From Babylonia areolata (lineage: Eukaryota; Mollusca; Gastropoda; Neogastropoda; Buccinidae), in assembly GCF_041734735.1 (NCBI RefSeq), contig NC_134883.1, positions 21,935,247-21,999,246 on the forward strand: a stretch of 64,000 nt of DNA, given 5' to 3'. This document shows positions 1 to 12,555 of the stretch, piece by piece. Position numbers and translations under genes: made by a program. Every line of letters starts with the position of its first letter. The first letter of the stretch is position 1. Under the pieces are notes generated by a model. The model was not told where the DNA came from. It searched no databases and saw only the letters and a program-made list of their open reading frames with translations.

Positions 1-489
1 ACAGCAGACACATTCAGGCAGACAGATTAACTGTGACAAACAGAGACAGACATCTTAGTGGCAAAGTATATGTACTCCCTTTTTCTTCTTTTTTTTATGT
101 GTTCTGCCGCTCCTCCTCTTCTTTTTTTAAAACCTGCCGCCCTCCCCCGCCCCCATAAAGTATAAAGATAGATATGGATTTGTGTGTTATAACCACTGTC
201 CATCAAAACTGAGTGATCTTCACTCATTCACTCCACATAACACAATTAACGATGGGCGAGGAAAAGGTTAACTCTTTCCATACGAACGGCGAAAGAGACG
301 ACGTTAACAGCGTTTCACCCCAATTACCATCATCAAAATATTGCAAGCGGAAGGCTCTTATACTGAAGACGTGAATGTTGACAAAGAATACCACAATTCT
401 GACAACGGAAGCTAAAGGTTGGGTCATTCAGACACCCACTGGACATCCGAGGGGTCTGTGTAGAGGAGAAGAGAGGACTGGCCGTAATG

Positions 490-854
490 AGTGAGTTAAA
501 AGCAGTACAGGATGAGGAGGAGGAGAGAGAAAGAAGACATATGAGGGGAGATAGAAATGGAGATGGGCGTGTGGATGTGGGGAAGGAAGCGAAAGAAAAA
601 AAGATAAATATGAGAACATGGCAGCTGAAAGAGGAACTGGCGACCTTGTAGTGCGGGTTGCTGCTGTCATTGAAATGAATGTCTGTGATGGGTGATGGAA
701 GTTGCACGTGCGCTCCGTTTTTGCTGAATGAGAAGAGAGAGAGACAGGGAGAGATGGTGGTGGTGTGTGTGAGAGACAGAGAGAGCTGGTGGTGTGTGTG
801 TGAGAGAGAGAGACAGAGACAGAGAGAGAGCTGGTGGTGTGTGTGTGAGAGAGA

Positions 855-885
<31 letters not shown>

Positions 886-1354
886 CAGCCACGGTTTGAA
901 GGGGAGACGGGAAGTGAGGAGCGGATGAAGGAAGTGCAGAAGAAGAAGAAGAAAGAAACACAGAAAGAAAGACGGACGTGTCGCGCTGTTCAGTTCAGTT
1001 AAACCTCCGCTCAAAACCCAAACACAGACGTGCATCAAGATGGACCGGCGTTGGACCATTGGTGTCTTCTCATTGTGCACAAACTGCGAATCCCTTTGTG
1101 GGCCAGGAAGCCCCGGAATGATGTGGGTAGAAGGGGGAGGAGGTGGGAGGTCGTGTGGGGGAGGAGGGGGGACCAGGATAGGTGGGGAGTTGGGGGTCGG
1201 GGGGTGGGGGGTGGGGCGTCTGCAGCCAGCCACTGCGGACACAACTCGCCAGATGAGGGATATAAAGATAAGAGGAGAGGTTATACGAGCGGTACATCAA
1301 CCCTCTGCTGACTCAGGATCGATAAGTTTTCCTTTGAGGAATATCTGCGAGCCG

Positions 1355-1387
<33 letters not shown>

Positions 1388-1560
1388 CTGAATGACCGAG
1401 GCCGGTGGGAGGAGTGAGCGGGGTGGAGTAGGGAATTGAAGATGGAGAGGGGGGAGGAGGAAGAGGAGGCATAGAGAGAGACAGGGGGAGAGAGAGACAG
1501 GAAGACAGAAAAAAGGAGTTGTTGATTTAACTGAAGATACAAACAAGAGGGAGACAGACC
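490..1560. repeat. Purine-rich low-complexity block with (GA)n and G-runs
   Basis: The plus strand is almost continuous purine here, with (AG)n tracts at about 735-890 and 1371-1390 and runs of G around 1130-1220. All reading frames through it give only repeated Ser/Leu/His or Arg/Glu peptides, so I see no gene. The block probably lies in an intron of the gene whose 3' exons are at 4500-5378, or upstream of it. From 1 to 4499 I found no supportable coding exon on either strand. Confidence 0.7.
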
Positions 1561-3398
1561 TTCAGTCTAGACGAATGGACAGAGAGCTTGAAAAGGGAAG
1601 GAGACAGGGCGAACAAAGACTGGGGGAAGAAATAGAGACTGACCGTCATTGTTAGAAATAAACTCAATTATTGAATATACAATACCGTTTTTGCTTGTTT
1701 TTGTTTACTTGCTTGTCGGAAAAATGGCAGATATGGGGATGGACGAAAGCAAAAAAGATTTATTTGCGTAATTATTTCTATGAACTGCAATATCTCGCTT
1801 AGAAGGCAGACAGAGAAAGAGATGTGGAACAAGAACAACAACAAGACGCTTTGATTGAGCTAGGTCATCTGCACATATCAAGGAGGTGGAGAGAGAGGGG
1901 GGGGGTAAAAAATCAGAGTTTTACAGCTCGAAATTCCACGCACAAGAGACAAATCTGAACGACAGAATTTCTTTCTTTTCTTTCTTTTTCAGACAGATGT
2001 GGTGTAGCATATAATATGGATCAGTCCGCACAGTTCGAGTCCTCCTCGAAACTGAACGTATGGCACTGGATAGGACCATGTCACGCTGTCCTTTTCCTCA
2101 GTGTGAGAACTGACCGGGGATGAGTAACCGCACGTCAGTCGGGTGTAATTATTATTATTATTTGCCAGTTATGCGAGGAAAGCATGATTTGTCACTTAAC
2201 ATATCATGTTCACCCAGAGAGAGAGAGAGAGAGAGAGAGATCGGATGCAGACATTCATTAATCATTGGCAAGTGAGAGGGATAGAGGGGAAGTCACGCAG
2301 GGAGTTTTTATCCATCACACTGAGGTGTGGGAAAGATAAATCTGGCATTTGCATCGCATGGCTTCCCAGTTCTCGTCGTTGAAAGAGACTGATTGTTCGC
2401 CATTGCTTGTTTGACCCCGGTGCTTTCCTTTGGGAACTAAAAAAAATAAATAAATAAATAAAAAAAGGGGGGTGGGGGGGACGAAATAGTGCCAAACTTT
2501 CCTCATGCTTTGAAGGGGCTGGGTGCGGCACAGTGGGAGAAGGGCTAAAGAAGGGAGTGGAAGAAGAATTGCAACACCACAGGCAGCAACAAAACGAAGA
2601 AACCAAAACCTAAATCAGAAAAAAGACAAACCATAGCTTCGTGTTTCAACACTGGATCCCACACCTTTCACGCGTGTACATTTTTATCTTATAATCACCT
2701 CGCGAAACACACCAGATTCTGTTTCAGCCCCTATTAGATTTTCACGAGTCTTGTTTTGAATCTGAAGACTTTCAATATTTCTTCCTTTGAAAATAAAATG
2801 CTTGATACGTGGCTTCATGGATCTTAGTTTAGACTGAGGGTGTTTTGTTGCGTCTTGTTTTAAACTTTGTGGCTTTCCCTGGTCACATCTGAGAGCTTTC
2901 TTCAGTCTTATTTTGAATTTTCTCAAGGACCCCAGTTCAGCTTGGTTAAGCTGAAAACAGAAGCATGGAAAAAGACTTGTTTGAAAGTTGAGTAGATAAT
3001 ATGTATTACAGGGCTTTTCAACGTGAAGGTATTCATGGAATATTAACCATCGACAAAAAACAACTCGTACAGTCACAGAGCTACACACGTTTGGAACATG
3101 CTTCCCGCGCGGTTGAAAAAATGTACCATCACTTCAGAAAACACTGTGCAATGATCCGACATGAAATAGCAGAAAAAGTTGTTGATGTCCATGAATGAAT
3201 ATGATGCTTCTTTATTGGTGTAAGCATTGCATGCCGATTTACAAAGTGATTCACGATGGGATGCAAACAGACCAAGTGGCCTCTGTAAGCATGATGATTA
3301 TGATTTTCATACCCTTTTAGTACTTTTGTTGCCATCACTACTACATTAAATAAAATCATACCAGCAATTAAAGTATCACCAAAAATATATCTGATTCG

Positions 3399-3399
<1 letters not shown>

Positions 3400-3435
<36 letters not shown>
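3400..3435. repeat. (TG)n microsatellite
   Basis: A pure dinucleotide run about 36 bases long. A second (TG)n run lies at about 3748-3780, inside the dispersed repeat described at 3685-4228. Confidence 0.95.
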
Positions 3436-3437
<2 letters not shown>

Positions 3438-3684
3438 ACGTGTTTGGCCTGAGACATAAAGAGTTGGTCAGTAAACAAGTGGAAGTCCTTTTTAATCTTT
3501 CCCACTGATACACCAACTTTATTCATAATTTACAACAACCTGTTAAAATATGTCTTCCTTGTTTTTCCAGAAAAACACCCACACAGGAAATCTTTTCCGT
3601 AATACTGTTATGAATGAAACGTTAATTATTGCAGTTCCATAAGCATACAACCATCTCTTTTACTTATTTTACTTATAATTATGG

Positions 3685-3742
3685 GTTTTTTTACTCACTT
3701 GTGTAAACAAAGTGAGTCTATGTTTTTAACCCGGTGTTCGGT

Positions 3743-3783
<41 letters not shown>

Positions 3784-4228
3784 GTGGTAAACTTTAACAT
3801 TGACATTTTCTCTGCAAATACTTTGTCTGTTGACACCAGATTTGGCATAAAAATAGGAAAAATTTAGTTCTTTCCAGTCATCTTATTTAAAACAATATTG
3901 CACCTCTGGGATGGGCACAAAAATATAAAAAATGAAGCCTAATTATATGCAAACTGCATTTACTGTTATATTTATATTTTTGTATACTTGGCACTTTGAT
4001 CTGATATTCTGACACAACAACAAGAGCAGTCATTATTATCTTTTTTTTTCTTTTTTTTTTGTTTTGTTTTGTTCAAACAGGAACTTCTTTTACTAAGCAT
4101 GGAAGTTTTATTTATTTTGCAAACGTTTTGGTGCAGATAGTAAAAAAGGGAAATTACTCTGTAATTAATGCTAGGGGACTTAATTTGCCACTAGTGAGTC
4201 TTGAAGGCCTTGCCTCTCTTGTTTTCAA
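3685..4228. repeat. Candidate dispersed repeat with a terminal hairpin
   Basis: The left end carries an imperfect palindrome (ACTCACTT ... AAGTGAGT, about 3694-3718) followed by a (TG)n run. The rest is AT-rich and non-coding, and ends in sequence containing AGTGAGT near 4193. I recall near-identical blocks scattered through caenogastropod sequences, so I call it a dispersed non-autonomous element. Only one copy is in this window, so copy number cannot be shown here. Its class (Helitron-like, MITE or other) is not determined. Confidence 0.4.
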
Positions 4229-4499
4229 TAGTTTTACAAGTAAATAACAATCTCTGCATATCAGAAATCGCTCACCCGAGACAGTATATGAGTTGGTCAG
4301 TACACAAGCATAAGTAATCCTTCTTTCCCACTGTGATTGCCAAGTATTTGGCTTTGGCTGTCCAACTCAGCAGCTGTTGATCACTGCTCTGCAATAAGGT
4401 CCTGGTGTGTTGTTCCCATGAATTGTACAGCTGACTCTTACTCTCTTACATGGATACAAAGATTCAGACACACCACATGTGCGTGTTTTCCATTGGCAG

Positions 4500-4679
4500 A
4501 CCAGGAGAGGAGCTGTATGGCAGGTCTGGAGAAGAACATCAGCCTGATCTACCTGAACAGAAACAAGGTAAAGGACCAGAGCAAGACCTACCTCCCCACC
4601 TTCACTCCGGACCCCGCCCAGCGGAGTTACCTGGATGAACTCAAGTTCGCTTGCGGCCTTCAGGTGGAGCTTCCCACCG
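4500..4679 (+). CDS. Penultimate exon of the GPI-like gene
   Basis: This is 180 bases, phase 1 at both ends, so it is a symmetric exon that could be skipped in frame. It encodes a mostly polar stretch with two Cys (RSCMAG and FACGLQ) and one possible N-glycosylation site (NIS in EKNISL). Reading past the donor reaches a stop at 4750, which supports the splice at 4679/4680. Confidence 0.65.
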
Positions 4680-5378
4680 GTGAGACAGTAGGAATAGGCA
4701 ACGTGGAAATCAATGATCGCAGACTGAAAATGATGGCACTGTTGTCATAGCATGGCTAGGAAGTATTCTGCTGTTGTGTATGTATGTATGTATGTATGTA
4801 TAATTTATGCATTACCGCGTGCGTGTGTGTGTAGGCCAATGTGCAAAGAGACTTAAACTAAATCCCGTTGCCATATATTTTTGTCAAGATAATTGTGATT
4901 GATTATCGTACATGTTAAATCAGTTATCAGGAACTTTTTTCTGATTTTTTTTTTAAACCTTGTAAATACCCGTTCAGAAAGACGTATGTGAACAAAATGA
5001 ACGCTGTTCAGAATTAGGGTACTGACTGGCGATCTCTCCCCTCCACCAACCAACCCCTTTTGTCAACGTCTCTTTTCAATTGATTTTGTCATAAAATTTT
5101 ACTTATTCATTTACCTACCTAACACTTTATCCCTCCATCGATCTCAGTGTTATTCTATATTCATTTGCTGTTCGTCGTATTTTTAATCAATTGATAAATT
5201 GTTTTGTTTTACAGGTGTCCCGAAAAGCGATGTGTGCAACCCAGATCGGTTTGTCCAGGACTACGACCCGGAGGAGTGTGCGACACAGATTAGTCCCAGC
5301 TCAGGGTCTTCGGCTGTCACTCCCTTTGCCACTGCCCTGTCAGGGGCCTGCATCCTGGCGCTTTGGCTGTTCCGTTAA
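4500..5378 (+). CDS. 3' end of a gene for a probable GPI-anchored extracellular protein (last two exons)
   Basis: Two exons join cleanly. Exon 4500-4679 follows an acceptor ending TTGGCAG and ends at G|GTGAGAC. Exon 5215-5378 follows TTTTACAG and ends in TAA (5376-5378). Both junctions seen are phase 1. The joined segment has Cys at RSCMAG, FACGLQ, SDVCNPDR and EECATQ, so disulphides are likely. It ends with a small Ser/Gly/Ala patch (SSGSSA) followed by about 20 mostly hydrophobic residues finishing ALWLFR. There is no cytoplasmic tail, which is the layout of a GPI-attachment signal. I do not recognise the family. Upstream exons must lie beyond a long intron, perhaps left of the window. A poly(A) signal 147 bases after the stop supports this as the true 3' end. 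The GPI call is inference from the C-terminus only. Confidence 0.65.
5215..5378 (+). CDS. Terminal coding exon of the GPI-like gene
   Basis: It encodes 53 residues plus the stop: a Cys-bearing acidic stretch (CNPDRFVQDYDPEEC), a Ser-rich linker, then a hydrophobic C-terminus (TALSGACILALWLF) with a single terminal Arg. Reading frame 1 of the same bases is also open but gives no plausible continuation of the 4500-4679 exon. Confidence 0.65.
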
Positions 5379-5524
5379 TTGTGCCTGATGTGTGCTGTAC
5401 GCTAATTGGAAAGTGTTTGAATACTTTGTCTGTGTCTGTTCATTTCAGTTTCACTTCTTTTTTTTTTACGGCCCAGAAAGAGTTTAACAGAATAAGCATA
5501 CCTGTTATTCCTCTGGCCCCATAA

Positions 5525-5530
5525 AATAAA
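5525..5530 (+). terminator. Poly(A) signal AATAAA for the GPI-like gene
   Basis: A canonical AATAAA lies 147 bases downstream of the TAA stop at 5376-5378. It is the first such hexamer after the stop. The stretch from here to about 6540 is AT-rich with no supportable gene. Confidence 0.5.
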
Positions 5531-6343
5531 TCTGTCTGTAGTTTGTATGAATCAAGTAATTATACTTATTTGTCAGGCTCCCCTTTCTTCTGTCGGTCCT
5601 TCATATCAGGCTGACGGAATCATAAAACAAACAATACAATAATACCAATTAATCTACTCCCCCTCCCCCTACCACCATACACACACTTACACACTCTGTT
5701 TCTTCAACCTTATTTTACTTTGTCCACCCAGTAAACAGAAATCTGTTTTGTTTTGCAACACGTGTATCACTTTACCACACTTACATTATATACTGTTTTA
5801 ACTATTGGTTCTTATTCACATTTCCCTCTCTTTTTTTTTTCTTCTCTTTCGGTATCCCGGATTTTTTGTCTTCAAAAATTACACTGAGTGCTTTCAGTAA
5901 ATTGCTTGGAAAACATTCTATTAATGCTCACTTAAAATTTTTAATGTCAAAAGGTTAAAGACTGTATGTATGTATTTATGCAATGGATGTCTTGAAACAA
6001 TCTCTATTCAAAAGCATGTGAATGAAAGCATTTATACTGTTTATCACGCAAGTATCTTTTGTTATGTGCTTGATATTAATGCTTGCTGTAGAAAACTAGT
6101 CATTTTGGATGTTTTTAGTTCAAGATCAATGCCATGCATTGCTCAATTAAAATTCTCCCCCATATATCTGAAAAGGGAGAATTAAAATGGAGGCTAATTA
6201 TGTTGCTGAACATGTGCACAGTGCTTTCGCTTCAGATGTTTGAATGGTGAAAAATGTCTCAAAACGTAATGCATTCAAATTGGCTGTCTTTACTGTGGAT
6301 CTTTTGTTTACATGGAATGACCATTGAATTGGAGTGAGACAGC

Positions 6344-6385
<42 letters not shown>

Positions 6386-6539
6386 CTGATTACTATTTTC
6401 ATGTTTGGGTGCACACAGAGAGAGAGAGAGCTTTCAGTTTTATCACTAATGCTGTATGTATGTAAATTCATCCACTCCAATACCACCATGGAACATGGAA
6501 TATCCACTCACTCAGTCAGGCTTCCCAGCTCTGGGTCTC

Positions 6540-7220
6540 TCCTGTCATACTCACAAGGCCTACATCTCTGCCAAATATACTCACCAACTAGTTTTTTGTT
6601 TCTCTTATTCCAGATAGTTCTGTATCTCCACCATCCAAACTTTAAACCTATTTTTCTTTTTTTGTAACTGTCTCCTATGCGGATAGTAGTCTGCACAGGA
6701 CAGGAATGTCAGACCCCTGCCGGAGTCTGCACTAGTTGGGTCACGGTTAAGTATGTGTAATTAAAAACCTATTTTTCTTTTTTTGTAACTGTCATCCCAA
6801 ATACCTTTGTAACCTTGCAATTCCAACACTAGTTTCATGACTTCCCACCTCGTTTTGTAACGCTACAATACATACCATCTAGTCTCATATCTCTATATCT
6901 AATTAATTAACCCTACAACACCACCTGCTTTTGTATCCCTGTCATCTAGTTTTGTAACCCTTCTGTACCACCGACTTTTGTAACCATGTTGTCACAACCA
7001 GTCTTGTAACCCCACCATCCCAACTAGCTTTGTCATCTTCGCAAGCAACTAGTTTTGTAACCCTGTCATACCATCTACAATGTAACCTTACCATTCCAAT
7101 TAATTTTGGTCACCCTACCTTCCAAACTAGCTCTGAAGTCCTATCATCCAAACTAGTTTGTGACCCTCCCTTCCCAAACTACCATCTAAACTGGTCTACT
7201 AACCATGCCATTCCAACTGT
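6540..7220. repeat. Degenerate minisatellite, about 30-bp period
   Basis: The phrase AACTAGTTTTGTAACCCT, followed by a short CATCCCA-like spacer, recurs in diverged form roughly every 28-32 bases (clear examples near 6935-7170). The copies differ by many substitutions, so the array is old. No coding potential is seen. It lies in the interval between the two convergent genes. Confidence 0.65.
6673..6764. mobile_element. Short (92 bp) inserted fragment flanked by a 29-bp exact direct repeat
   Basis: An identical 29-base sequence occurs at 6644-6672 and 6765-6793, on both sides of a 92-base segment that contains CAGACCCCTGCCGGAGTC and ends GTGTAATTAA. Unlike the surrounding minisatellite, the insert is not repetitive in the window. 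I recall its right part as a common 3' end of snail retroposons, so a short retroposed copy with a long target-site duplication is likely. A simple 121-bp tandem duplication with later divergence is the alternative. Confidence 0.45.
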
Positions 7221-8110
7221 GGGGTTCACAACAAGTTAAAAACCACTGGGGAACTTGCACAGTTCTACCGTTACCAGACCAACATTTAAATAACACTAGG
7301 ATATGACTTTCCAAGTAACAATTGTACCAGAGAATTACTAGGGCAACAATTCACCAAACGCCATTTAACCATCATCAGGTTAATCTAAGAATGATGTTGC
7401 AGCAGCAATATCTAATGTAATCTACTTTTCTAACAGCAAACTGCACTGCAAGAGGGTTTGAGGATGAAAACTACCAATGCCTACAAAACTGACAAAAATT
7501 TATGTCATCAAAATCATATTTTTGCTGTATCATTGATGTCTTGTGTTTCCTTCTTCTTTATTTTTCTGTATTCTAGTAACATTTACAAACTGAGAAAAAA
7601 AACTGTGACAGTACATGATGCTTTAAAGGAAGACAATGAATTATAATAGGTTGACTGGAGCAGTTTGCTTCCCCCCCACCCCCTTCCCTCCCCTCCACTG
7701 TTACCCTTTCCCCTGTTCCTCTCTCACCCCCAACCCCTCACATACAATCTTTTCTTTTCTAACATTTTTGTATTTTGAATGAAATAACATTTTGTACACA
7801 ACTTCAAGATGTCTGTGGCACTTGTATTAAACATCAAAAAAAGAAGAAATGGAATTTGGAATGAAAGCTGGAGCTGTATGGCGATGTTTGTGTGAATCAG
7901 AATCAGAATCTGAATCAAATCTAAAATTTAATGCCAATTAAATCATAACAAGGTTTATAAGACACACACAACTATGCACCCCCATAAAAAAACAGTCAAT
8001 GAATAATGAACATAACAAAACAGAACAAGAAACAGAATCATTTATCCAGGTGACAACATTTCTGACAACAATTGTTTACAACAATTTCGAATGACAAAAA
8101 TTTCCAAATG

Positions 8111-8153
<43 letters not shown>

Positions 8154-8325
8154 GTGTGTCTGCTTGCCTGTCTGTCTCTCTGTGCCCATGTCATGAATTA
8201 TCCATTCACTTTTTGTTGGTGTTCCTATACCAACAGTGAAGACATCAAAGACGATTCATTGCAAGAATGATGTTTACAAGTGAACAATTGGTCTCTCCTT
8301 TTCTTTTGACTAATTAAAAAGATAG

Positions 8326-8369
<44 letters not shown>
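8326..8369. repeat. (AC)n microsatellite
   Basis: A pure AC run of about 44 bases. A (TG)n run of 39 bases lies 175 bases to the left at 8113-8151, so the two are inverted relative to each other and could pair as a hairpin. Confidence 0.95.
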
Positions 8370-8373
<4 letters not shown>

Positions 8374-10469
8374 TGCGCGCATGCACACACATACACACAA
8401 CACATGATCCAGAATCATGAAGAAAAGATGAACACACACATCTCAACACTGTTATGAAGCAATATTTACTTTGCTGGAGGCCTGAATATCACATAAACAA
8501 ATGTTCATGATATAATAAAACATATCAAAACCATGTACAATGATCTCAAAGTGCAACAAGCATGGCTCAATGCTACTCAATAAAGTAGCTTTGGAAGAAA
8601 AAAAAACGTATAATCACAGCAAATGGCATTTTCAGGGAAAATGCACACAGAACAAACCTGACAAGTACACACTAATGGACGCCAATGGTGTATCACAAAG
8701 AATCAGAAAGGTAAATTTCCTCAAAAACGATAAACACTGATATGAATTTGTGTCATGGATATTGACTGCAATAAATTTAAAGAAGGGTGTTACTTCAATG
8801 AAACAAACATAATGTTTTCCATCAACATCAACAAAAAATAAATAAATAAAAAAGTAAGATCATGGCCTGTTTTTCGTCTTTTACATCAAGCAAGTGGCCA
8901 CTGACCACAGAAGATCTAGTGCTGTAATCGTGCAATGAGCAATGAGCAATGATAACCAGTTGGATGACAACAGATGAAGGGAAGTTGCTCTAGCATCGTC
9001 AGACACAACTACATACCAATACAACCCATAGTTCATCCCTCTGTATAGTCCACAATCAGCTGAGATCATGCAAGAGAACCTGGATCAAAGCTAGTTTTAA
9101 AATTAAGCAAAAAGACACTGTAATGAAAATTTCATTGTTTTGAATCCATTTGCCTGTGTGAAAAATAGCTGACATTTTCTTAGATTTTTTTAAAAACTTT
9201 TTTCCCCCATTAAAATTTGATGAAGGTAACAAAATCACCCAAACACAACATACCAAGAACACGCATTATCCTAGATTTACATACACTGCTTACCCATACT
9301 AGCACACAGATATCACTGGCATCAGCTCCAATTCTGCATAAAGTGTTACCATCCACGGCTACAGACAGAACTTGAAAAAAAGCTGACAAATACTCTGATA
9401 AATTTTGTCAGATACACCTCTACAATCACTGCTCTACTGCTATAAGAAATCCTGTCTTCAACTGAACATTCCGTATGTCAGATCCCTGTCAGCCACAGAC
9501 AGAAAGACTCTTTCCTTTTTGATAATCTTGCATACCTCTTTAGTTTACCCAGACAGCATTTTTACTGACTGATAGACAACTGCAGTTTTTAAAACTGTAC
9601 TGGAATTAAAAAAACACATGGAATTTTATATCCTGACTGAATTATATATCAGGGATTTAAAAAAACAAAACAAAAAAAAACACCCCCAAAAAGCCTTCAA
9701 CACTGATTAATGCCATAATTTTCTTCCCATAAACATCACATGAACAACTCTCCTTCCTGTCACCAGAAGACTGCCCACAACAAAGATCTGCAACATCCTC
9801 AACAGCTTGTCTAAACACTGTCACAACCGTGAACTTCACAACACAGACACATTGTCCAACAGGTGTGGTCATACACTCAGCAATGGATTAAACAAGTTGC
9901 TGTGAACACATCCACAGTAATGCAAAAAAATCATTTTCTGGCCAAAACTGGAGCTGGGAGAGGGAGATCTGAAACTAGTGATAGACAATGAGGAAATATT
10001 TTCCCCTCAACCAGATTAAGGACAAGACACTTTTCCTGGTGTGGTCATGTGATCTGATGACCACCCCAACATGCCATCTTTAAAGAGAATGATTCTGCCC
10101 GCCCCAAATCAGATGTCTTTTTCCAACATAATCTGTGCTAACTGCACACAAAGAGTATTAAACACACACAGCATATTTCCCCAGTCTGAATAGGATTATT
10201 GTTATTTCCCAAATCCCCCTTTTGTCAGTCATCTCCCTGTTGTAAGATGGGTACAGTAAGTCACTAATGTTCATACACACGTTCAGAACATTGCAGCACA
10301 TATCAAGAGAAACAAAAACGTGTCTCACAAACACACAATATCTTGTTGGTGCATTCATTTTCCTTAACAAGTGTTCAAAAACAATGAGCAGAGAAATAAA
10401 TGTTGAGCCTACAAAACAACCAAATAGATACAGACACTTGCACACATGCACCTTAAGAGTCTGCATGTT

Positions 10470-10470
<1 letters not shown>

Positions 10471-10534
<64 letters not shown>
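10471..10534. repeat. (CA)n microsatellite
   Basis: An uninterrupted CA run of about 64 bases. Confidence 0.95.
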
Positions 10535-10535
<1 letters not shown>

Positions 10536-11589
10536 TTATATGATTGTTAAAATACAAACAGAGGAATATTTTGTACAAAAAATGCTTGTGCTAAAGAGGT
10601 CAGACACATATTTGGGCACTGACGATTGATTAATCAGTAAAATGCCAAATAATACTTTAAAAACTCAGCAGTTTAACAAGTCAGTCAACAGTTCAAAACA
10701 AAGAGTACTCTGTACACAAAAATCAGCAGTTTGTAAAATTAATATACTTAGGAATAAGTTGAAAGAGTGCAATCAGCAGTTTGTTTTCACACATTCCCCC
10801 TTTTTATTTCCCCACACACACACCTTTTTTTTTTCTTTTTTTTTTTTTTCTTTTTTTCTTTTGTAAGTAGGTAATCAAATGTCTGCATACATACACATTC
10901 TTAGGACATAATGTCACACTTGGATAGAAGAAATGAAACCAGAGTTTGATTCTTATAAAACACCAATCTAACATGGAGTTTGAAAAAATATGCCATCAAG
11001 TACCTTTAAGATGTTTGCTGAGACAGTATGAGAACAGTCAGTGTCAAAATGAGTTTGGTGGTAAATAAAGCTCACTTTCATTTTTTTTTAATTTGTAAAA
11101 TTGTCTTCATCTGTCTTTCAAATGATTAAAAAAAAATTATTAACCAAAGAACATACTTTTCTGACAGATCAGTTTCAGAGAACATGAAGTAAAAAGTGTC
11201 ATGTTAGACTTTGTAATGCAGTTTCAATAACCCTTTTTTTCTTCAATTTTCACAGCAAGGTTACAACACAGGTAAATGATTCTAGGTACTCATATAATGA
11301 TACACACATCAAGGTCACTGTTCTGTTATTTTCAACAAGGTATCTCTGATAAGCAACAATAACCCATAACTGTAAGAGAGCTGTAAAGACAGTCCTGAGA
11401 AAAACCTCTTCTCTCTTTTCATATATAAACTACATGAATATCATGTGTAAAACAAACAGCAGAATGAGCAAGCAGGCAAACTGAACATTTTGTCTACCAG
11501 TTACTGAGCAAGAACACAAAATTCACCTAGAAAACAGAAGAAACAACTACAACAAACTATTTCTCTCACTCTCCTCAACAAAACAAGAA

Positions 11590-11920
11590 TGGCACATACT
11601 TGAATATTTAACAAGAACAACAACAAAATGTGTAACTGCTTGCTCTTGAGCTAATTGTTAATATTACAATAAATGTTCAATAACAACAACAACAACAACA
11701 ACAACAACAGTAACAACAAAACAGTGTGTAATTACTTACTTTTGTTCCAACTTTATATATCAAAACAAATGTTCAACAGGAATATCAAGTCTAATAGTGC
11801 AATAGCATACTCTAACCTAGATCTAACAGTTGATATCACAATAAATGTTCCATAAAAACAAAAACAACTAAAAGGTGTAATCATATACTCTAGATCAAAC
11901 ATGTGATATCATTATTTTCT
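11590..11920. repeat. Degenerate tandem repeat with an (AAC)n core
   Basis: Segments of the form (AAC)n, GTGTAA-T, CTCTAGATC or similar, then ATATCACAATAAATGTTC recur about three times. The best conserved pieces are TTACAATAAATGTTCAATA near 11665, AAACAAATGTTCAACA near 11763 and CACAATAAATGTTCCATA near 11838. An (AAC)n tract spans about 11682-11709. No coding potential is seen. Confidence 0.45.
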
Positions 11921-12475
11921 GTTAGAAACTGTGTATTACGGTTATAGTTACCATAAAACATCTGCTGGCACATTTTGCTGGAGTGCAATACATCTCTCTC
12001 TGCAGTCCCTTATAGTCACCATAAAACTATCCTGTAAAATTTGGCTATTAAAAGGTGATTCAATGAAGCTTACACTGACCTCTTTCAAATGCTTGAAAAC
12101 AGGATTGTTTTGATTCAATTGTCAGTGCACAGATGGCATGAATAACATATGTGTTTGACTTGCCTAACTATGACACTAACATGCACAGGTTTCAGAATGC
12201 ATCACCACAACCTGTTCCACAACTTCTACAAATACAACAGCTCAACAACCAACACACAAGTGAAAAGAGCAACAGTCAACACATCCACTGATTCATCCCC
12301 AAAGACGGATGGTATGTGCTGTGTAAGGGAGTTAACTGTGAGGTGACCGCAGTGTGCAAGGTGCCCGTGCAGGTGAACACTCACTCACACAGCGCCATTG
12401 TGTTGCTGAAGAGTACACATTTCACACTATCACAGGAAAAGTATTGCCCTGAGGAATGCAGTTAGCTGATGTTGG

Positions 12476-12555
12476 ACAGGGGGGTGAGGGCTGGGGGGTA
12501 GTGGGGGAGGCAGGCGGAAGGGAGGCTGCTGAGGGGGGCGGGGAGGGAGGGATGA
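12476..12555 (+). repeat. G-rich block with many GGG runs
   Basis: At least eight runs of three or more G occur within 80 bases on the plus strand, enough for a G-quadruplex. No gene is seen. Confidence 0.6.

Noticed and set aside
428-1546. Several long minus-strand and plus-strand frames rich in Ser, Leu, Pro or Arg, Glu
   Set aside because: They are translations of the GA/CT-rich low-complexity block.
3001-3198. Plus-strand 65-residue frame without low complexity
   Set aside because: It begins at a random ATG, has no splice context and no family resemblance, and the opposite strand is equally open.
8113-8369. A regulatory hairpin from the inverted TG and AC runs
   Set aside because: Paired microsatellites of opposite sense are frequent in this window; nothing else suggests function.
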